From positions 2,489,001-2,553,000 of the forward strand of contig NZ_CP045798.1 in NCBI RefSeq assembly GCF_000746025.2: DNA of 64,000 bases. Direction: 5' to 3'. Below, in pieces: positions 10,353-18,299 of the stretch (positions are counted from its first letter, which is position 1; each line of letters opens with the position of its first letter). Below the pieces are notes generated by a model that saw only the letters and a list, made by a program, of their open reading frames with translations, ran no database searches and was not told the origin of the DNA. A program made the translations under genes and the position numbers. The stretch is from Thermanaerosceptrum fracticalcis (GTDB lineage: Bacteria > Bacillota > Peptococcia > DRI-13).

Positions 10353-11033
10353 TTACCGGGCAAAGACGTGTTTACCGATACGGGCAATGATGGGCCTGGA
10401 CCAGATCCACCTTGAGGTGGCCGTAGCCGGATTCCAGTAGTATAAGGCTCCACCCGTAGGATCCCAGCCATTAATGGCTGCACGGGCCGCCTTTACTGCT
10501 GATTCCGTAGGAGGCCGGTAGTACTGCCCGTCTGAAACGGCATCAAAAGCCCCGGGTTCAAAAACGACACCATAGACAGTATTGGGAAAGTTGGAGTTCC
10601 TCACCCGATTCACTATTACCGCACCGACAGCTACCTGTCCGACATAGGGTTCACCCCTGGCTTCCCCGCTGATAATTTTCGATAAGACGTAGACATCATT
10701 GCTGGAGACTGTACCACCCCGGCTGCTTTGGGCAGCCGCAGGCTTAGCCTTATTCATGAGAGCGTTCCAGGTCTTTGTACCTACTACACCATCAGCCTTT
10801 AGGCCATTACGCCTTTGGAAAGCTTTTACCGCCTGGGCAGTCTGCCAGCCATATCTTCCGTCTATTTTCACTATGCTAAAACCCAGGGCTTTAAGCTTTG
10901 ACTGCACTTGCCGCACATCGGAGCCGGATACACCGATGTATAAGGGTCGCGCCTGGGCCACGGCCGCGAAATATGCGGTAAAGAAAAGGATTACTGTGAG
11001 AACAACCACCGCTGTCCCAAACAATCTTTTCAA
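10353..11033 (-). CDS. sleB: Spore cortex-lytic enzyme SleB
   Basis: A 226-residue secreted enzyme that cleaves cortex peptidoglycan during germination. A signal peptide (about residues 1-28, ending AVAQA) is followed by a peptidoglycan-binding domain 1 (about 34-95, GSDVRQVQSKLKALGF...DGVVGTKTW). The C-terminal Hydrolase_2 lytic transglycosylase domain has catalytic Glu124 in ISGEARGEPY. The C-terminus keeps the conserved NGWDPTGGALYYWNP. It is paired with ypeB downstream. Expression in the forespore (sigma-G) is expected from the family but I did not resolve a promoter. Confidence 0.96.
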   Translation of the reverse strand: MKRLFGTAVVVLTVILFFTAYFAAVAQARPLYIGVSGSDVRQVQSKLKALGFSIVKIDGRYGWQTAQAVKAFQRRNGLKADGVVGTKTWNALMNKAKPAAAQSSRGGTVSSNDVYVLSKIISGEARGEPYVGQVAVGAVIVNRVRNSNFPNTVYGVVFEPGAFDAVSDGQYYRPPTESAVKAARAAINGWDPTGGALYYWNPATATSRWIWSRPIIARIGKHVFAR

Positions 11034-11093
11034 AGCATCGGAACCCCCTTTTTGATTTTGAATTTAGTATTTGTGATTTTGGCCCGGTATATC

Positions 11094-11118
11094 CAAAAAA
11101 AGAACCCCGCAGGGTTCT
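11094..11118 (-). terminator. Terminator before sleB
   Basis: GAACCC-CGCA-GGGTTC with a run of seven T on the minus strand, directly behind the membrane-protein gene 11130-11888. Confidence 0.85.
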
Positions 11119-11129
11119 CAAGAATTTTT

Positions 11130-11888
11130 CTATTCGGGAATACAAGCGGCACTGAGAAACAACAAATACACAGGATAAAATATAAGAAAAATACTTACTG
11201 TAAGGGAGGGATTAAAGAAAAGAGATAAAAGCATAACCGGCAGACCATAGGTAAGGATATAAAGTAGAAGATATCGGTTGGTGCCCAGCCAGGTTTTTAT
11301 CCCCAGCTTATAGCTAAAGAAAGGCATAACTAAAATCCAGGGCAGGTAATACAGGGTATCGCCTTTCAACGTATTATCGTCCCTGGTAATTTCCAGGGAT
11401 GTATTTTTGGGAACATGACGCGCGGGGTAGATCAAGGCATCCCCTGCATACCGGGGCTCGTCTAAATCCACTAAAGCTTCTAGGGCTGGCAAAAAGTTAA
11501 TAAAGCCGGAGAATTTTCTATCAATATAAAATGTCTGTTCATGACTTATCACCCACACGGTCTCGTATTGATTTTTTTGTTTTTCTACAATAACTCCCTT
11601 GATATTTCCGGCAGGAATACGCACCGAACCATACTGGTTCTCCAGGTAAATGTTTTTTCCCGGGTAATCTATGACTATCCTGGTGGCAGCCAGCGTTACC
11701 CCCTGGTTGAACATCAATAGATAAACCACGAGAAAAGCTGCACTGGCATAGTAGATGAAGAAACGATAAAACCCTGCCCCGGCTTCCATGATTAAACCCA
11801 TACTGATAACGATGTGCAAAACAAAACTGACAACAATGGGTAAAAAAAAGAGCACCGGATGGTTCATGGTAAATTCCACTAGTTCCAC
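11130..11888 (-). CDS. Polytopic membrane protein of unknown function
   Basis: A protein of about 250 residues that I do not recognise. Two N-terminal membrane segments (VLFFLPIVVSFVLHIVISM and FFIYYASAAFLVVYLLM) precede a beta-rich soluble middle (about 75-165) resembling the PH-like region of membrane proteins that print a YVW-type strand pattern. Three further hydrophobic segments close the C-terminus. The GTG at 11888 overlaps the preceding small gene by ten bases; a second GTG three codons later has better spacing to the GAGGGG site, so the true start may be 9 bp shorter. It is translationally coupled to the small membrane protein upstream. Confidence 0.7.
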   Translation of the reverse strand: MELVEFTMNHPVLFFLPIVVSFVLHIVISMGLIMEAGAGFYRFFIYYASAAFLVVYLLMFNQGVTLAATRIVIDYPGKNIYLENQYGSVRIPAGNIKGVIVEKQKNQYETVWVISHEQTFYIDRKFSGFINFLPALEALVDLDEPRYAGDALIYPARHVPKNTSLEITRDDNTLKGDTLYYLPWILVMPFFSYKLGIKTWLGTNRYLLLYILTYGLPVMLLSLFFNPSLTVSIFLIFYPVYLLFLSAACIPE

Positions 11889-12046
11889 CCCTCTTCATGG
11901 AAGCCCAGGGTAGTGATGCCTACGATAAAGACAATAAGGCCCCACAGGAATTGGTGGTTCCCGATAAGAGCCAAGCCCGTAAAGACTGTCAAAACTCCCA
12001 GGCTTTTGATTAATACGATGATCACTTTTAATGCGGCCTGTCTCAT
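11879..12046 (-). CDS. Small two-helix membrane protein
   Basis: A 55-residue protein MRQAALKVIIVLIKSLGVLT... with two hydrophobic segments (about 6-24 and 30-48) and a short charged tail. The ATG at 12046 has a GGGAG site six bases upstream; an earlier in-frame start lacks one. Its stop overlaps the start of the 11130-11888 membrane protein, suggesting that the two are made together. Function unknown. Confidence 0.65.
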   Translation of the reverse strand: MRQAALKVIIVLIKSLGVLTVFTGLALIGNHQFLWGLIVFIVGITTLGFHEEGWN

Positions 12047-12203
12047 AACTCCCGTCTCCCCAGCAGACTGCAAAGATACGTGTGAAATACACTACTTTTA
12101 TGTGTATGCACTGTTTACCTGCAGTATGACAGGCACATTAGCAGATATTATAGCTGACGCAGTAGCTAAGGCGGCCAGGGAGACCGGGGCAGTGCGGACG
12201 TAG

Positions 12204-12370
12204 ATTAGTTGGTAGTTGGCAGTTCGCAGATACTGTTTCGGTGACCGGTGACCAGTGACCGGAATCGGTGACCGGTGACCAGTGACCAGTAAATTAACCG
12301 GACACCGGACACTGGACTCTGGTCACAATTTCGGATGTCGGTAAGCGGAAATCGGACATCCGAAACCGAA
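12204..12370. repeat. Intergenic heptamer mosaic, reversed orientation
   Basis: Reads TTAGTTGGTAGTTGGCAG, then GACCGGT/GACCAGT heptamers, then TCGGATG/TCGGTAA/GCGGAAA/TCGGACA heptamers. This is the module order of 1277-1470 reversed and complemented, with a GACC module in the middle. The surrounding gap 12047-12474 otherwise contains only terminators. Confidence 0.78.
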
Positions 12371-12395
12371 TTATTGGATCAGATAGGAAATATAC

Positions 12396-12464
12396 GCAAA
12401 AAGAAGGCCTCGCAGGCCTTCTTTTTGCGCACAAAAGGGAACCGCGTATGCAGTTCCCTTTTAC
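12396..12464 (-). terminator. Two tandem terminator hairpins after yeiH
   Basis: AAGGGAAC/GTTCCCTT (12433-12464) lies directly behind the stop codon. It is followed by GCAAAAAGAAGGCCT / AGGCCTTCTTTTTGC (12396-12429), a strong stem with A/T tails on both sides. Confidence 0.85.
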
Positions 12465-12474
12465 TATCGTTATT

Positions 12475-13536
12475 TTATGCCAACAGACCAAAGAGGACGT
12501 AAGCCAAGGCCAGGGCCAGCACTGTGTTAAAGAGAGTAGCAATTAAGAACACCACTGTGGGCTTGCCGCCGATATGTTTGAAATCGGCAAAAGTGAGCTC
12601 CAGACCGATACAGACAAAAGCCAGGTTGAAGGCCCACTGCTGCAGGTTCTTGATCGCGGTTAAATCACCTTTATCGAAGAAGTTTATACTGGCAAGAATA
12701 GAAGTCAAAACGAAGCCCAGGACGAACTTGGGGAAACGCTCCCAGATTACGGAGGCACTGGGCTTGGTGCCTTTCTCTACTACCACGGTAAAGTAGAAGG
12801 CCAGAGCAAAGGCTACGAAACCGATGAGGGCGTTCTGGGTCATCTTGACCACAGCGGCAATTTTGGCGGTTGCCTCCCCGTGAATGGTACCGGCACCCAC
12901 TACTGCAGCTGATGTATCAATGTTTCCGCCAAACCAAGCCCCTGCCACTTCAGGAGGCAGACCCATCACGTTAGCCAACCAGGGCATAAGTACCATTAAG
13001 GGGAGAGCAGTGAAAATAACCAAAGCCGTAACATAAGCCAGTTCTTCTTTTTTGGCCAGCACAGAACCTGCTGCGGCAATGGCCGCGGACACGCCACAAA
13101 CGGAAATGGCGGTGGCCATTACGGCTTTGAGGCTTTCCGGGAGACCATACTTGTCACAGAGCCACCAGGTAAAGAAGAACACAGCAGTTATCATAATGAG
13201 ACCTTGAATAATTCCTTTTCCACCCACACTGACGATAACAGCCAGGTTCACACTTGCACCCATCAGTACAAGCCCCGTTTTGAGGAAGAGTTCAGTCCGG
13301 ATGGCAGGCTTAATCATTTCTTTTGTGTTAGTAGCAGTAACGATAGCGTTAGTTATTAAACCTAAAAGAGCGGCCCAGAGAGGGTACTCTAGCGCTTTTG
13401 AAAATTCTTTGCCCACAAATTTAGCGGAATTATGACTGAGCCAGTTTACGACAAGAGCCAGGGCTGCTATGATAACAATGCCAATGATGGTCCCCATTAG
13501 CTGGGATTGAGGCTGTTTTTGTGTATTTACGCTCAT
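12475..13536 (-). CDS. YeiH/UPF0324-family putative sulfate/sulfite exporter
   Basis: A 353-residue polytopic membrane protein with about ten helices. Family signatures visible are GLVLMGASVNLAVIVSVGG, the glycine/alanine-rich SVCGVSAAIAAAGSVL, and WFGGNIDTSAAVVGAG in the centre. Members of this family (PF03601) are annotated as putative sulfate exporters, but direct biochemical support is thin. Immediately upstream is a 31-codon gene whose product looks like the missing first helix of longer relatives. The promoter region carries a pair of inverted 10-bp half-sites, so the unit is probably controlled by a DNA-binding regulator not in the window. Confidence 0.88.
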   Translation of the reverse strand: MSVNTQKQPQSQLMGTIIGIVIIAALALVVNWLSHNSAKFVGKEFSKALEYPLWAALLGLITNAIVTATNTKEMIKPAIRTELFLKTGLVLMGASVNLAVIVSVGGKGIIQGLIMITAVFFFTWWLCDKYGLPESLKAVMATAISVCGVSAAIAAAGSVLAKKEELAYVTALVIFTALPLMVLMPWLANVMGLPPEVAGAWFGGNIDTSAAVVGAGTIHGEATAKIAAVVKMTQNALIGFVAFALAFYFTVVVEKGTKPSASVIWERFPKFVLGFVLTSILASINFFDKGDLTAIKNLQQWAFNLAFVCIGLELTFADFKHIGGKPTVVFLIATLFNTVLALALAYVLFGLLA

Positions 13537-13560
13537 CTTTCAACTTCCTTTCTTTCTATT

Positions 13561-13656
13561 TTACCAGGGTACCTTGGGGATAAACTTCATAGCCACCGCA
13601 AAACAAAGGCCCAAACCCAGGATAACTGCCCACCAGTCTTCATGTAGCTTCATCAT
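13561..13656 (-). CDS. 31-residue membrane peptide preceding yeiH
   Basis: [20 protein letters not shown] continues to a TAA 24 bp before yeiH. It has one hydrophobic helix, an excellent ribosome site (GGGAGGTG, 5 nt spacing) and sits between the promoter and yeiH. An EDWWAV(W)xG segment of this kind is, to my knowledge, the N-terminus of longer YeiH-family proteins, so this looks like a split-off first transmembrane helix or small partner subunit. The assignment of function is inference; the open reading frame and ribosome site are clear. Confidence 0.72.
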   Translation of the reverse strand: MMKLHEDWWAVILGLGLCFAVAMKFIPKVPW

Positions 13657-13683
13657 TACACCTCCCACGCTGCTCTTTATATG

Positions 13684-13763
13684 TACCATAAGCATCTTGC
13701 TAATATGATGCATAAATTAGCGTTTTATAAATAGTATAATTTCAGCTTATGGTATTGTTAAAC
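13684..13763 (-). promoter_or_regulatory. yeiH promoter with inverted operator half-sites
   Basis: TTTAAC (13762-13757), an 18-bp spacer and TATACT (13738-13733) form a weak sigma-A promoter on the minus strand. TACCATAAGC fills the spacer (13754-13745), and its perfect inverse GCTTATGGTA is read on the minus strand at 13693-13684, about 50 bp downstream. The arrangement suggests a repressor or activator binding two sites. Confidence 0.55.
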
Positions 13764-13927
13764 ATATTTCGACTTAAAACTGATAATCCCTTCTGGATTA
13801 GCGCAATATTTCACAATTTAATAATAAGGATATTTAACTCTATCTATAAAATTATTTTGTGATTGTGGGGGCAAGTACTCTTTCTTCATCCCCCTACACC
13901 TTTATAGGGAAAGTGATTCTTTCCCTC

Positions 13928-13972
13928 AAGCAACAAAGGCCTCTCCCTAAGCGGGAGAGGCCTTTGTTGCTT
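13928..13972. terminator. Long terminator hairpin after the stalk-domain gene
   Basis: AAGCAACAAAGGCCTCTCCC pairs perfectly with its complement across a 5-base loop (20-bp stem). The stretch between it and the gene at 14104 shows no other feature. Confidence 0.8.
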
Positions 13973-14103
13973 TATTTCTTATACCATTGTTTTTTCCCAT
14001 GAAGGTATTCCTTTATCCCAGGCCTGATCACAGGAATAAAAACATCCCTTTAGCTCCGGGAGAAGACCCATATCCTGTAAGATTGCCGCTGCTTCATGCT
14101 TGT

Positions 14104-16101
14104 TCACGTTCGCACATCCACTACCCAGCTGGCCACCCAGGCTGCCTCGCCGGACGTGAGTTTAACCTTATACCAGTCACCCTCCGTCCCCGTAATCATC
14201 ATGTATTCTCCTTTTAATACTTTACCTGCCAGGGGATAATGGGTACCGGGGCCGCTTCGCACGTTGACGTAGCTGTGCTCTGCTTTCACATAAGCTTTAT
14301 AGCCAATGGGATATTGATTAACAGGAGTGGAGTTACTGCTGCCGGACCCGTTGCCCTGGGTAATGGTGATGCTGCGGGTCGTTCCGTCCCAGGCCACCTG
14401 GGCCCCGAAATTTTCACTGACAAAACGGATTGGCACCATCAACCTGTTGTTAATCATGGAGGCAGGGGCCGCCAGGCTAACAAAAGCACCATTGACTTTG
14501 GCCAGCTTGGAATTGACCCAGAGTGTCATTTCTTTTGTTCCATACTTTACTGTCACATAGCTGCCTGCACTGTTATATTCGGTAGTTGCCCCCAGAGCGT
14601 CAGCCACGAAACGTAAGGGCACCAAGGTAACATTGCTGACAATGGCGGGGGCTGCATCCATCACGGTTACCAAATTATCCACCTCGGCCAAAATACTGTC
14701 CACTCTTAAACGTACCGTTTTGTTCACGGTAACAGGTGTAGTGCCGGGTGGAATTACGGAAGAGGAGGCAGTTTTAATGACATACCAGTCGGAAAGAATG
14801 GTACCGGCACTCCTTAAGACTCCTACATCCATTTTATACTGGGCAGGTCCGGGATTTTTGATGCCGGCGGCTCTATCGATGCTAATCACGATTTGCTCAT
14901 TACTGGATAAAGTTTCGTCCAGGGTAAAGATTAGTTCCCCCTTCTTTGTGTTTACCAGAACTCCGGCGGCAGTCCTGCCGTTTACTTTGACATGTTCTTT
15001 GCTCACTGCGGAGGGAATCTCCGTACCGCTGGGAAAAGCCAGAACTAACCCGGTAATGGTACTGTCAAACCTGTAAAGGAGGCCAGGCTTGATGGTGATG
15101 GTATAAGCGGCCTGCTGTCCAGCTCCGTCGGGGGTAACCACAACACTGAGGCCTGCTTTACTTTCTTCAGCGGAAGAGCTGCCTTCCTCCGTCTTATACG
15201 GGAAAGAGGTGATTTCCCGTGTCTCAGCCGAGGTGGCTACTCTAATGGTGTTATAGGCGGAAGCCCGGGGATTTTTAATCTGGGCTTCGGAGGAAATCAC
15301 TAACTCCACGGCCCCGTTGGCAGGAATCGTTAACCCCGCCGGCAATTGAAGGGTAATTTTATTTCCCTCTATGGTCAAGGTTTGACCGGCTAGAGTGTAC
15401 CCGTTAATGGTTATGCAGCGGCCATCTACCCAACCGGGCATCCCCGTACCGGAAGGAAAGGTAAGGAAAATCTTATCTACCCCTCCCGTTAATCTGCCGT
15501 TGGGTGAAGTTTTAAAACTGATCCGGTACACAGGGGCTTTTCCGCTTTCCCCTGTGCTGATGCTGACTTTAGGTTTGCTTACGCCATTGGAGTATTCAAA
15601 GTCGGTAATATAAAAGGGCTCTGTCTTCACTTCCTTCGTGTCCTGAGAGGTGTAAAGGGCAATCTGATAATACCCTGCTTCCCGGGGATTGCGGATGACA
15701 CTGCCGGCGATGCCGATTTCCACTTCTTCTCCCGCTAAGATATTCACGGCGGAAGGTACAGTCAGAGTCAAAATATTGTTGGATAAATCCAAGCCCGCCA
15801 CATCACGGCTGTTGCAAGAGACATTGCCTGCTGTAATATTTGAAGAAATGTCAATCCCTTGTGGGAACTTGAGGGTAACGGTATCTCTCCCCCCCATTAA
15901 AGTATGGGGAGTCGTAAAGCGTATAAAATAAGAGACAGGTCTGTCTACCACATTGTCACGCAGGATAAGCTCCGGATTTGTTACTGCTGTATAACTCCCG
16001 AAAATCCTTATATTCCTATGGGCTGCAACCGCCGGTACAGGGAAATAATACAGGCTTAGTATAAGTGATATCACTAAGAGAAAGGAAATTTTTCTCCTCA
16101 C
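14104..16101 (-). CDS. Secreted stalk-domain protein with C-terminal SH3 domain
   Basis: A 665-residue exported protein. A signal peptide (about 1-27, KISFLLVISLILSLYYFPV) is followed by three to four related beta-sandwich repeats of about 100 residues. These repeat a pattern like ISFKTSP..LTGGVDKIFLTFPSG and end in ...IKNP motifs. Two copper-amine-oxidase-N-like stalk motifs follow (VPLRFVADALGA and VPIRFVSENFGA, about 480-580), then a bacterial SH3 domain (SYVNVRSGPGTHYPLAGKV) at the C-terminus. SH3b and stalk modules suggest a cell-wall-associated surface protein. The GTG start has AGGAGG eight bases upstream. It is probably monocistronic, between terminators. Confidence 0.85.
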   Translation of the reverse strand: MRRKISFLLVISLILSLYYFPVPAVAAHRNIRIFGSYTAVTNPELILRDNVVDRPVSYFIRFTTPHTLMGGRDTVTLKFPQGIDISSNITAGNVSCNSRDVAGLDLSNNILTLTVPSAVNILAGEEVEIGIAGSVIRNPREAGYYQIALYTSQDTKEVKTEPFYITDFEYSNGVSKPKVSISTGESGKAPVYRISFKTSPNGRLTGGVDKIFLTFPSGTGMPGWVDGRCITINGYTLAGQTLTIEGNKITLQLPAGLTIPANGAVELVISSEAQIKNPRASAYNTIRVATSAETREITSFPYKTEEGSSSAEESKAGLSVVVTPDGAGQQAAYTITIKPGLLYRFDSTITGLVLAFPSGTEIPSAVSKEHVKVNGRTAAGVLVNTKKGELIFTLDETLSSNEQIVISIDRAAGIKNPGPAQYKMDVGVLRSAGTILSDWYVIKTASSSVIPPGTTPVTVNKTVRLRVDSILAEVDNLVTVMDAAPAIVSNVTLVPLRFVADALGATTEYNSAGSYVTVKYGTKEMTLWVNSKLAKVNGAFVSLAAPASMINNRLMVPIRFVSENFGAQVAWDGTTRSITITQGNGSGSSNSTPVNQYPIGYKAYVKAEHSYVNVRSGPGTHYPLAGKVLKGEYMMITGTEGDWYKVKLTSGEAAWVASWVVDVRT

Positions 16102-16223
16102 ATCATCACCCTCCTTATCCTCTGCTTTTTCGCTACCATTCTTTTCTTATTATACATAATTTTCATACCCGGGGAAAACTTGGAGAAGGACTGTTTCCGT
16201 ATAGAACATGGGAAATAAGAAAT

Positions 16224-16251
16224 AGACCAAAGAGGTAAATCTTTGGTCTAG
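16224..16251 (-). terminator. Terminator after the flavodiiron gene
   Basis: TAGACCAAAGA and TCTTTGGTCTA form an 11-bp perfect stem with a 6-base loop, twelve bases behind the stop codon, with a T-rich tail on the minus strand. Confidence 0.8.
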
Positions 16252-16263
16252 GAAATCTTGAAG

Positions 16264-17442
16264 TTATAGTTTTTTCGCAAACTCCCGGCCGAACTCCACA
16301 CATTGGGCCAGTTCTTCTTCCGTGGGATTATACTGGACACGGATCCCTTCCTGCACTACCTTGATACCGGCCTGTTCCAGTCGCTCGGAAATATTTTTTA
16401 CGGCTTCCCCGCTCCAACCGTAAGAGCCGAAAGCAGCCCCCACTTTGTTTTTAAATTTCATGCCCTTCAGCAGTTCCAGTACGGCGGCCACTGAGGATAA
16501 GAGGCTGTTATTTACAGTAGAACTCCCCACAAGGACGGCTTTGGCCCTGAAAACATCAGCGATAAGCTCGGTATGGTCCGTCTTGGCGGAATGGATAATT
16601 TTATAGGCCAAACCCTCTCTTTTCAACCCTTCGGCAATGGCATGGGCCATTTTTTTCGTGGCTTCCCACATGGTGTCATAAATAACAGCCACAAAATCTT
16701 CCTGGTAGTCTCCGGCCCACTGGTAATACTTGTCCACAATCTGCAGGGGGTTGTCCCGCCAGATGACACCATGACTGGGAGCAATGATTTCCACGGGGAG
16801 ATTTAAGGATTTAAACTGGTCAATCTTCTGCCTTACCATCTTGCTGAAGGGGGTAAGGATATTGGCATAGTATTTTAGAGCCTCCTGGTAAAGCTCACAC
16901 TGGTCCACCTGGTCATTGTAAAACTGAGAGGTGGCATAATGCTGCCCAAAGGCATCATTGGACAAGAGGACATTGGCTCCCTTGACATAGGTGAACATGC
17001 TGTCGGGCCAGTGGAGCATGGGAGCTTCAATAAACATGAGTTCATACTCACCCAGGCTAAGGGTATCCCCGGTTTTCACCACCTGAATGTTCCAATCCTG
17101 GTGGTGGTGTTTCTTTAAAATCTTGGCCCCGTTTTGGGTGCAGTAGATAGGGGTATGGGGGATCTTGGACATTAAAAGCCCCATACTCCCCGAATGATCA
17201 ATTTCCGAGTGATTGACCACAATGTAATCAATATTCTTAAGCCCCACGTTTTTCTCCAGGTTCGCCACATACTCTTCTTTGAAAGGGTCCCAGGCCGTAT
17301 CCACTAAAACGGTTTTTTGGTCTTTGATGAGATAAGAATTATACGTGGAACCCCGCCGGGTGGTATATTCTTCACCGTGGAACTTTCTGAGCTCCCAGTC
17401 TTTGATGCCTACCCAGTAGATGTTCTTTTTTATTTCAAACAT
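16264..17442 (-). CDS. fprA: Flavodiiron protein (FprA type)
   Basis: A 392-residue A-type flavoprotein that reduces O2 to water or NO to N2O in anaerobes. The N-terminal metallo-beta-lactamase domain has the diiron ligand set His78-x-Glu80-x-Asp82-His83 (NHSEIDHSGS), a further His in MLHWPDSMF, the bridging Asp in LLSNDAFGQH, and His in APSHGVIWR. The flavodoxin domain begins near residue 252 (VAVIYDTMWEAT) with FMN-loop residues GSSTVNNS and FGSYGWSG. No rubredoxin tail is fused. It has its own promoter and terminator, consistent with an oxidative-stress unit. Confidence 0.95.
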   Translation of the reverse strand: MFEIKKNIYWVGIKDWELRKFHGEEYTTRRGSTYNSYLIKDQKTVLVDTAWDPFKEEYVANLEKNVGLKNIDYIVVNHSEIDHSGSMGLLMSKIPHTPIYCTQNGAKILKKHHHQDWNIQVVKTGDTLSLGEYELMFIEAPMLHWPDSMFTYVKGANVLLSNDAFGQHYATSQFYNDQVDQCELYQEALKYYANILTPFSKMVRQKIDQFKSLNLPVEIIAPSHGVIWRDNPLQIVDKYYQWAGDYQEDFVAVIYDTMWEATKKMAHAIAEGLKREGLAYKIIHSAKTDHTELIADVFRAKAVLVGSSTVNNSLLSSVAAVLELLKGMKFKNKVGAAFGSYGWSGEAVKNISERLEQAGIKVVQEGIRVQYNPTEEELAQCVEFGREFAKKL

Positions 17443-17472
17443 GCTTTATCCTCCTTTTCTTAATTTACTTCT

Positions 17473-17501
17473 ATCCTATCTAATAAGAATGATTCCTGCA
17501 A
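17473..17501 (-). promoter_or_regulatory. Putative promoter of fprA
   Basis: TTGCAG (17501-17496), 17-bp spacer, TAGGAT (17478-17473) on the minus strand, about 30 bp upstream of the fprA ATG, which has AAAGGAGG. Confidence 0.5.
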
Positions 17502-17613
17502 GTACTCTGGTAAACTTTACCGTTACTATTTGCCTGTAACCTGTTTCAACTTGCGTAATATAGTATTATGCCGTAAATTATACCATTTCACGCTAAGCAA
17601 GGGAGAGGGGATT

Positions 17614-17985
17614 ATGCTAAACTGTCTGTGGCGCAAGCTAACGCATATTTTGGCAAAACCTCAATTTTCACCACCCATGGAAGAAAAAATGGATAAGCTG
17701 ATAGAAAAACTCACCGCCCTGGAAAAGAGCCAGGAGGATTTATACCGTTTGCTGGCGCAAAAAAGCTGGGTAATAGAGAAAATCATCATCGAAAAGATGC
17801 ACAACGATAAACTAGAATTCAGACTTGATACCATAGATGTGAAAGAATTAAGCGGCATGCTCAATATTGGTGTTAATCACGGAGGAAATCTCATCAAACA
17901 CACGCCTGACAAAACAATAAATGATCCCGGCATTACTCCGGTAAAATTCAGTTATAAGAAAAACATACAGGCCCCTCCAAGATAG
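17614..17985 (+). CDS. GerPC-like spore germination/coat-associated protein
   Basis: A 123-residue protein. Residues about 22-60 (EEKMDKLIEKLTALEKSQEDL) form a coiled coil, followed by KIIIEKMHNDKLEFRLDTID and VKELSGMLNIGVNHG. The segment ExLxGxLNIGxxxG resembles the C-terminal part of GerPC-type proteins, which act in permeability of the spore coat to germinants. The ATG at 17614 is chosen because GGGAGAGGGG lies just upstream; an in-frame start 84 bp earlier lacks one. Rest of the gerP operon is not present here, so the assignment rests on this motif only. Confidence 0.6.
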   Translation: MLNCLWRKLTHILAKPQFSPPMEEKMDKLIEKLTALEKSQEDLYRLLAQKSWVIEKIIIEKMHNDKLEFRLDTIDVKELSGMLNIGVNHGGNLIKHTPDKTINDPGITPVKFSYKKNIQAPPR

Positions 17986-18039
17986 TGAAAAGAAAAAGGG
18001 AAACCTTCCATGTGAAGATTCCCCTTATGTACTGTACCG

Positions 18040-18237
18040 TTAAACTAATGATGCCTGGTCACTGTCAAAATCCTCTACAAGATACAAATGGCGTTCTTTT
18101 TTATCCGGAGCAAGGGAACACTTATTTGTCCAGGTTTTATCTCCCAAATTTTCACCGCAATAAGGGCATTTCCAATCGGGATCATCATAAGCGGAATAGG
18201 AATTTCCCCCGCAAGCAGGACATGTTTTTTTAATCAT
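18040..18237 (-). CDS. Small zinc-ribbon protein
   Basis: A 65-residue protein with two CPxC knuckles: CPACG near residue 8 and CPYCG near residue 24. A third cysteine and a Lys/Asp-rich tail follow. The spacing of the two pairs matches a treble-clef or rubredoxin-like zinc ribbon. It converges with the GerPC-like gene, and an imperfect hairpin lies between their stops. No specific function can be assigned. Confidence 0.6.
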   Translation of the reverse strand: MIKKTCPACGGNSYSAYDDPDWKCPYCGENLGDKTWTNKCSLAPDKKERHLYLVEDFDSDQASLV

Positions 18238-18299
18238 GTCAGACTTTCTCCTTTATTAGTACGAAAATAACCCTATCAAATAATCAATATGCTTGTAAG

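Noticed and set aside
11913-12203. Plus-strand frame ending in an alanine-rich helix
   Set aside because: Mostly antisense to the small membrane protein gene and lacks a start signal.
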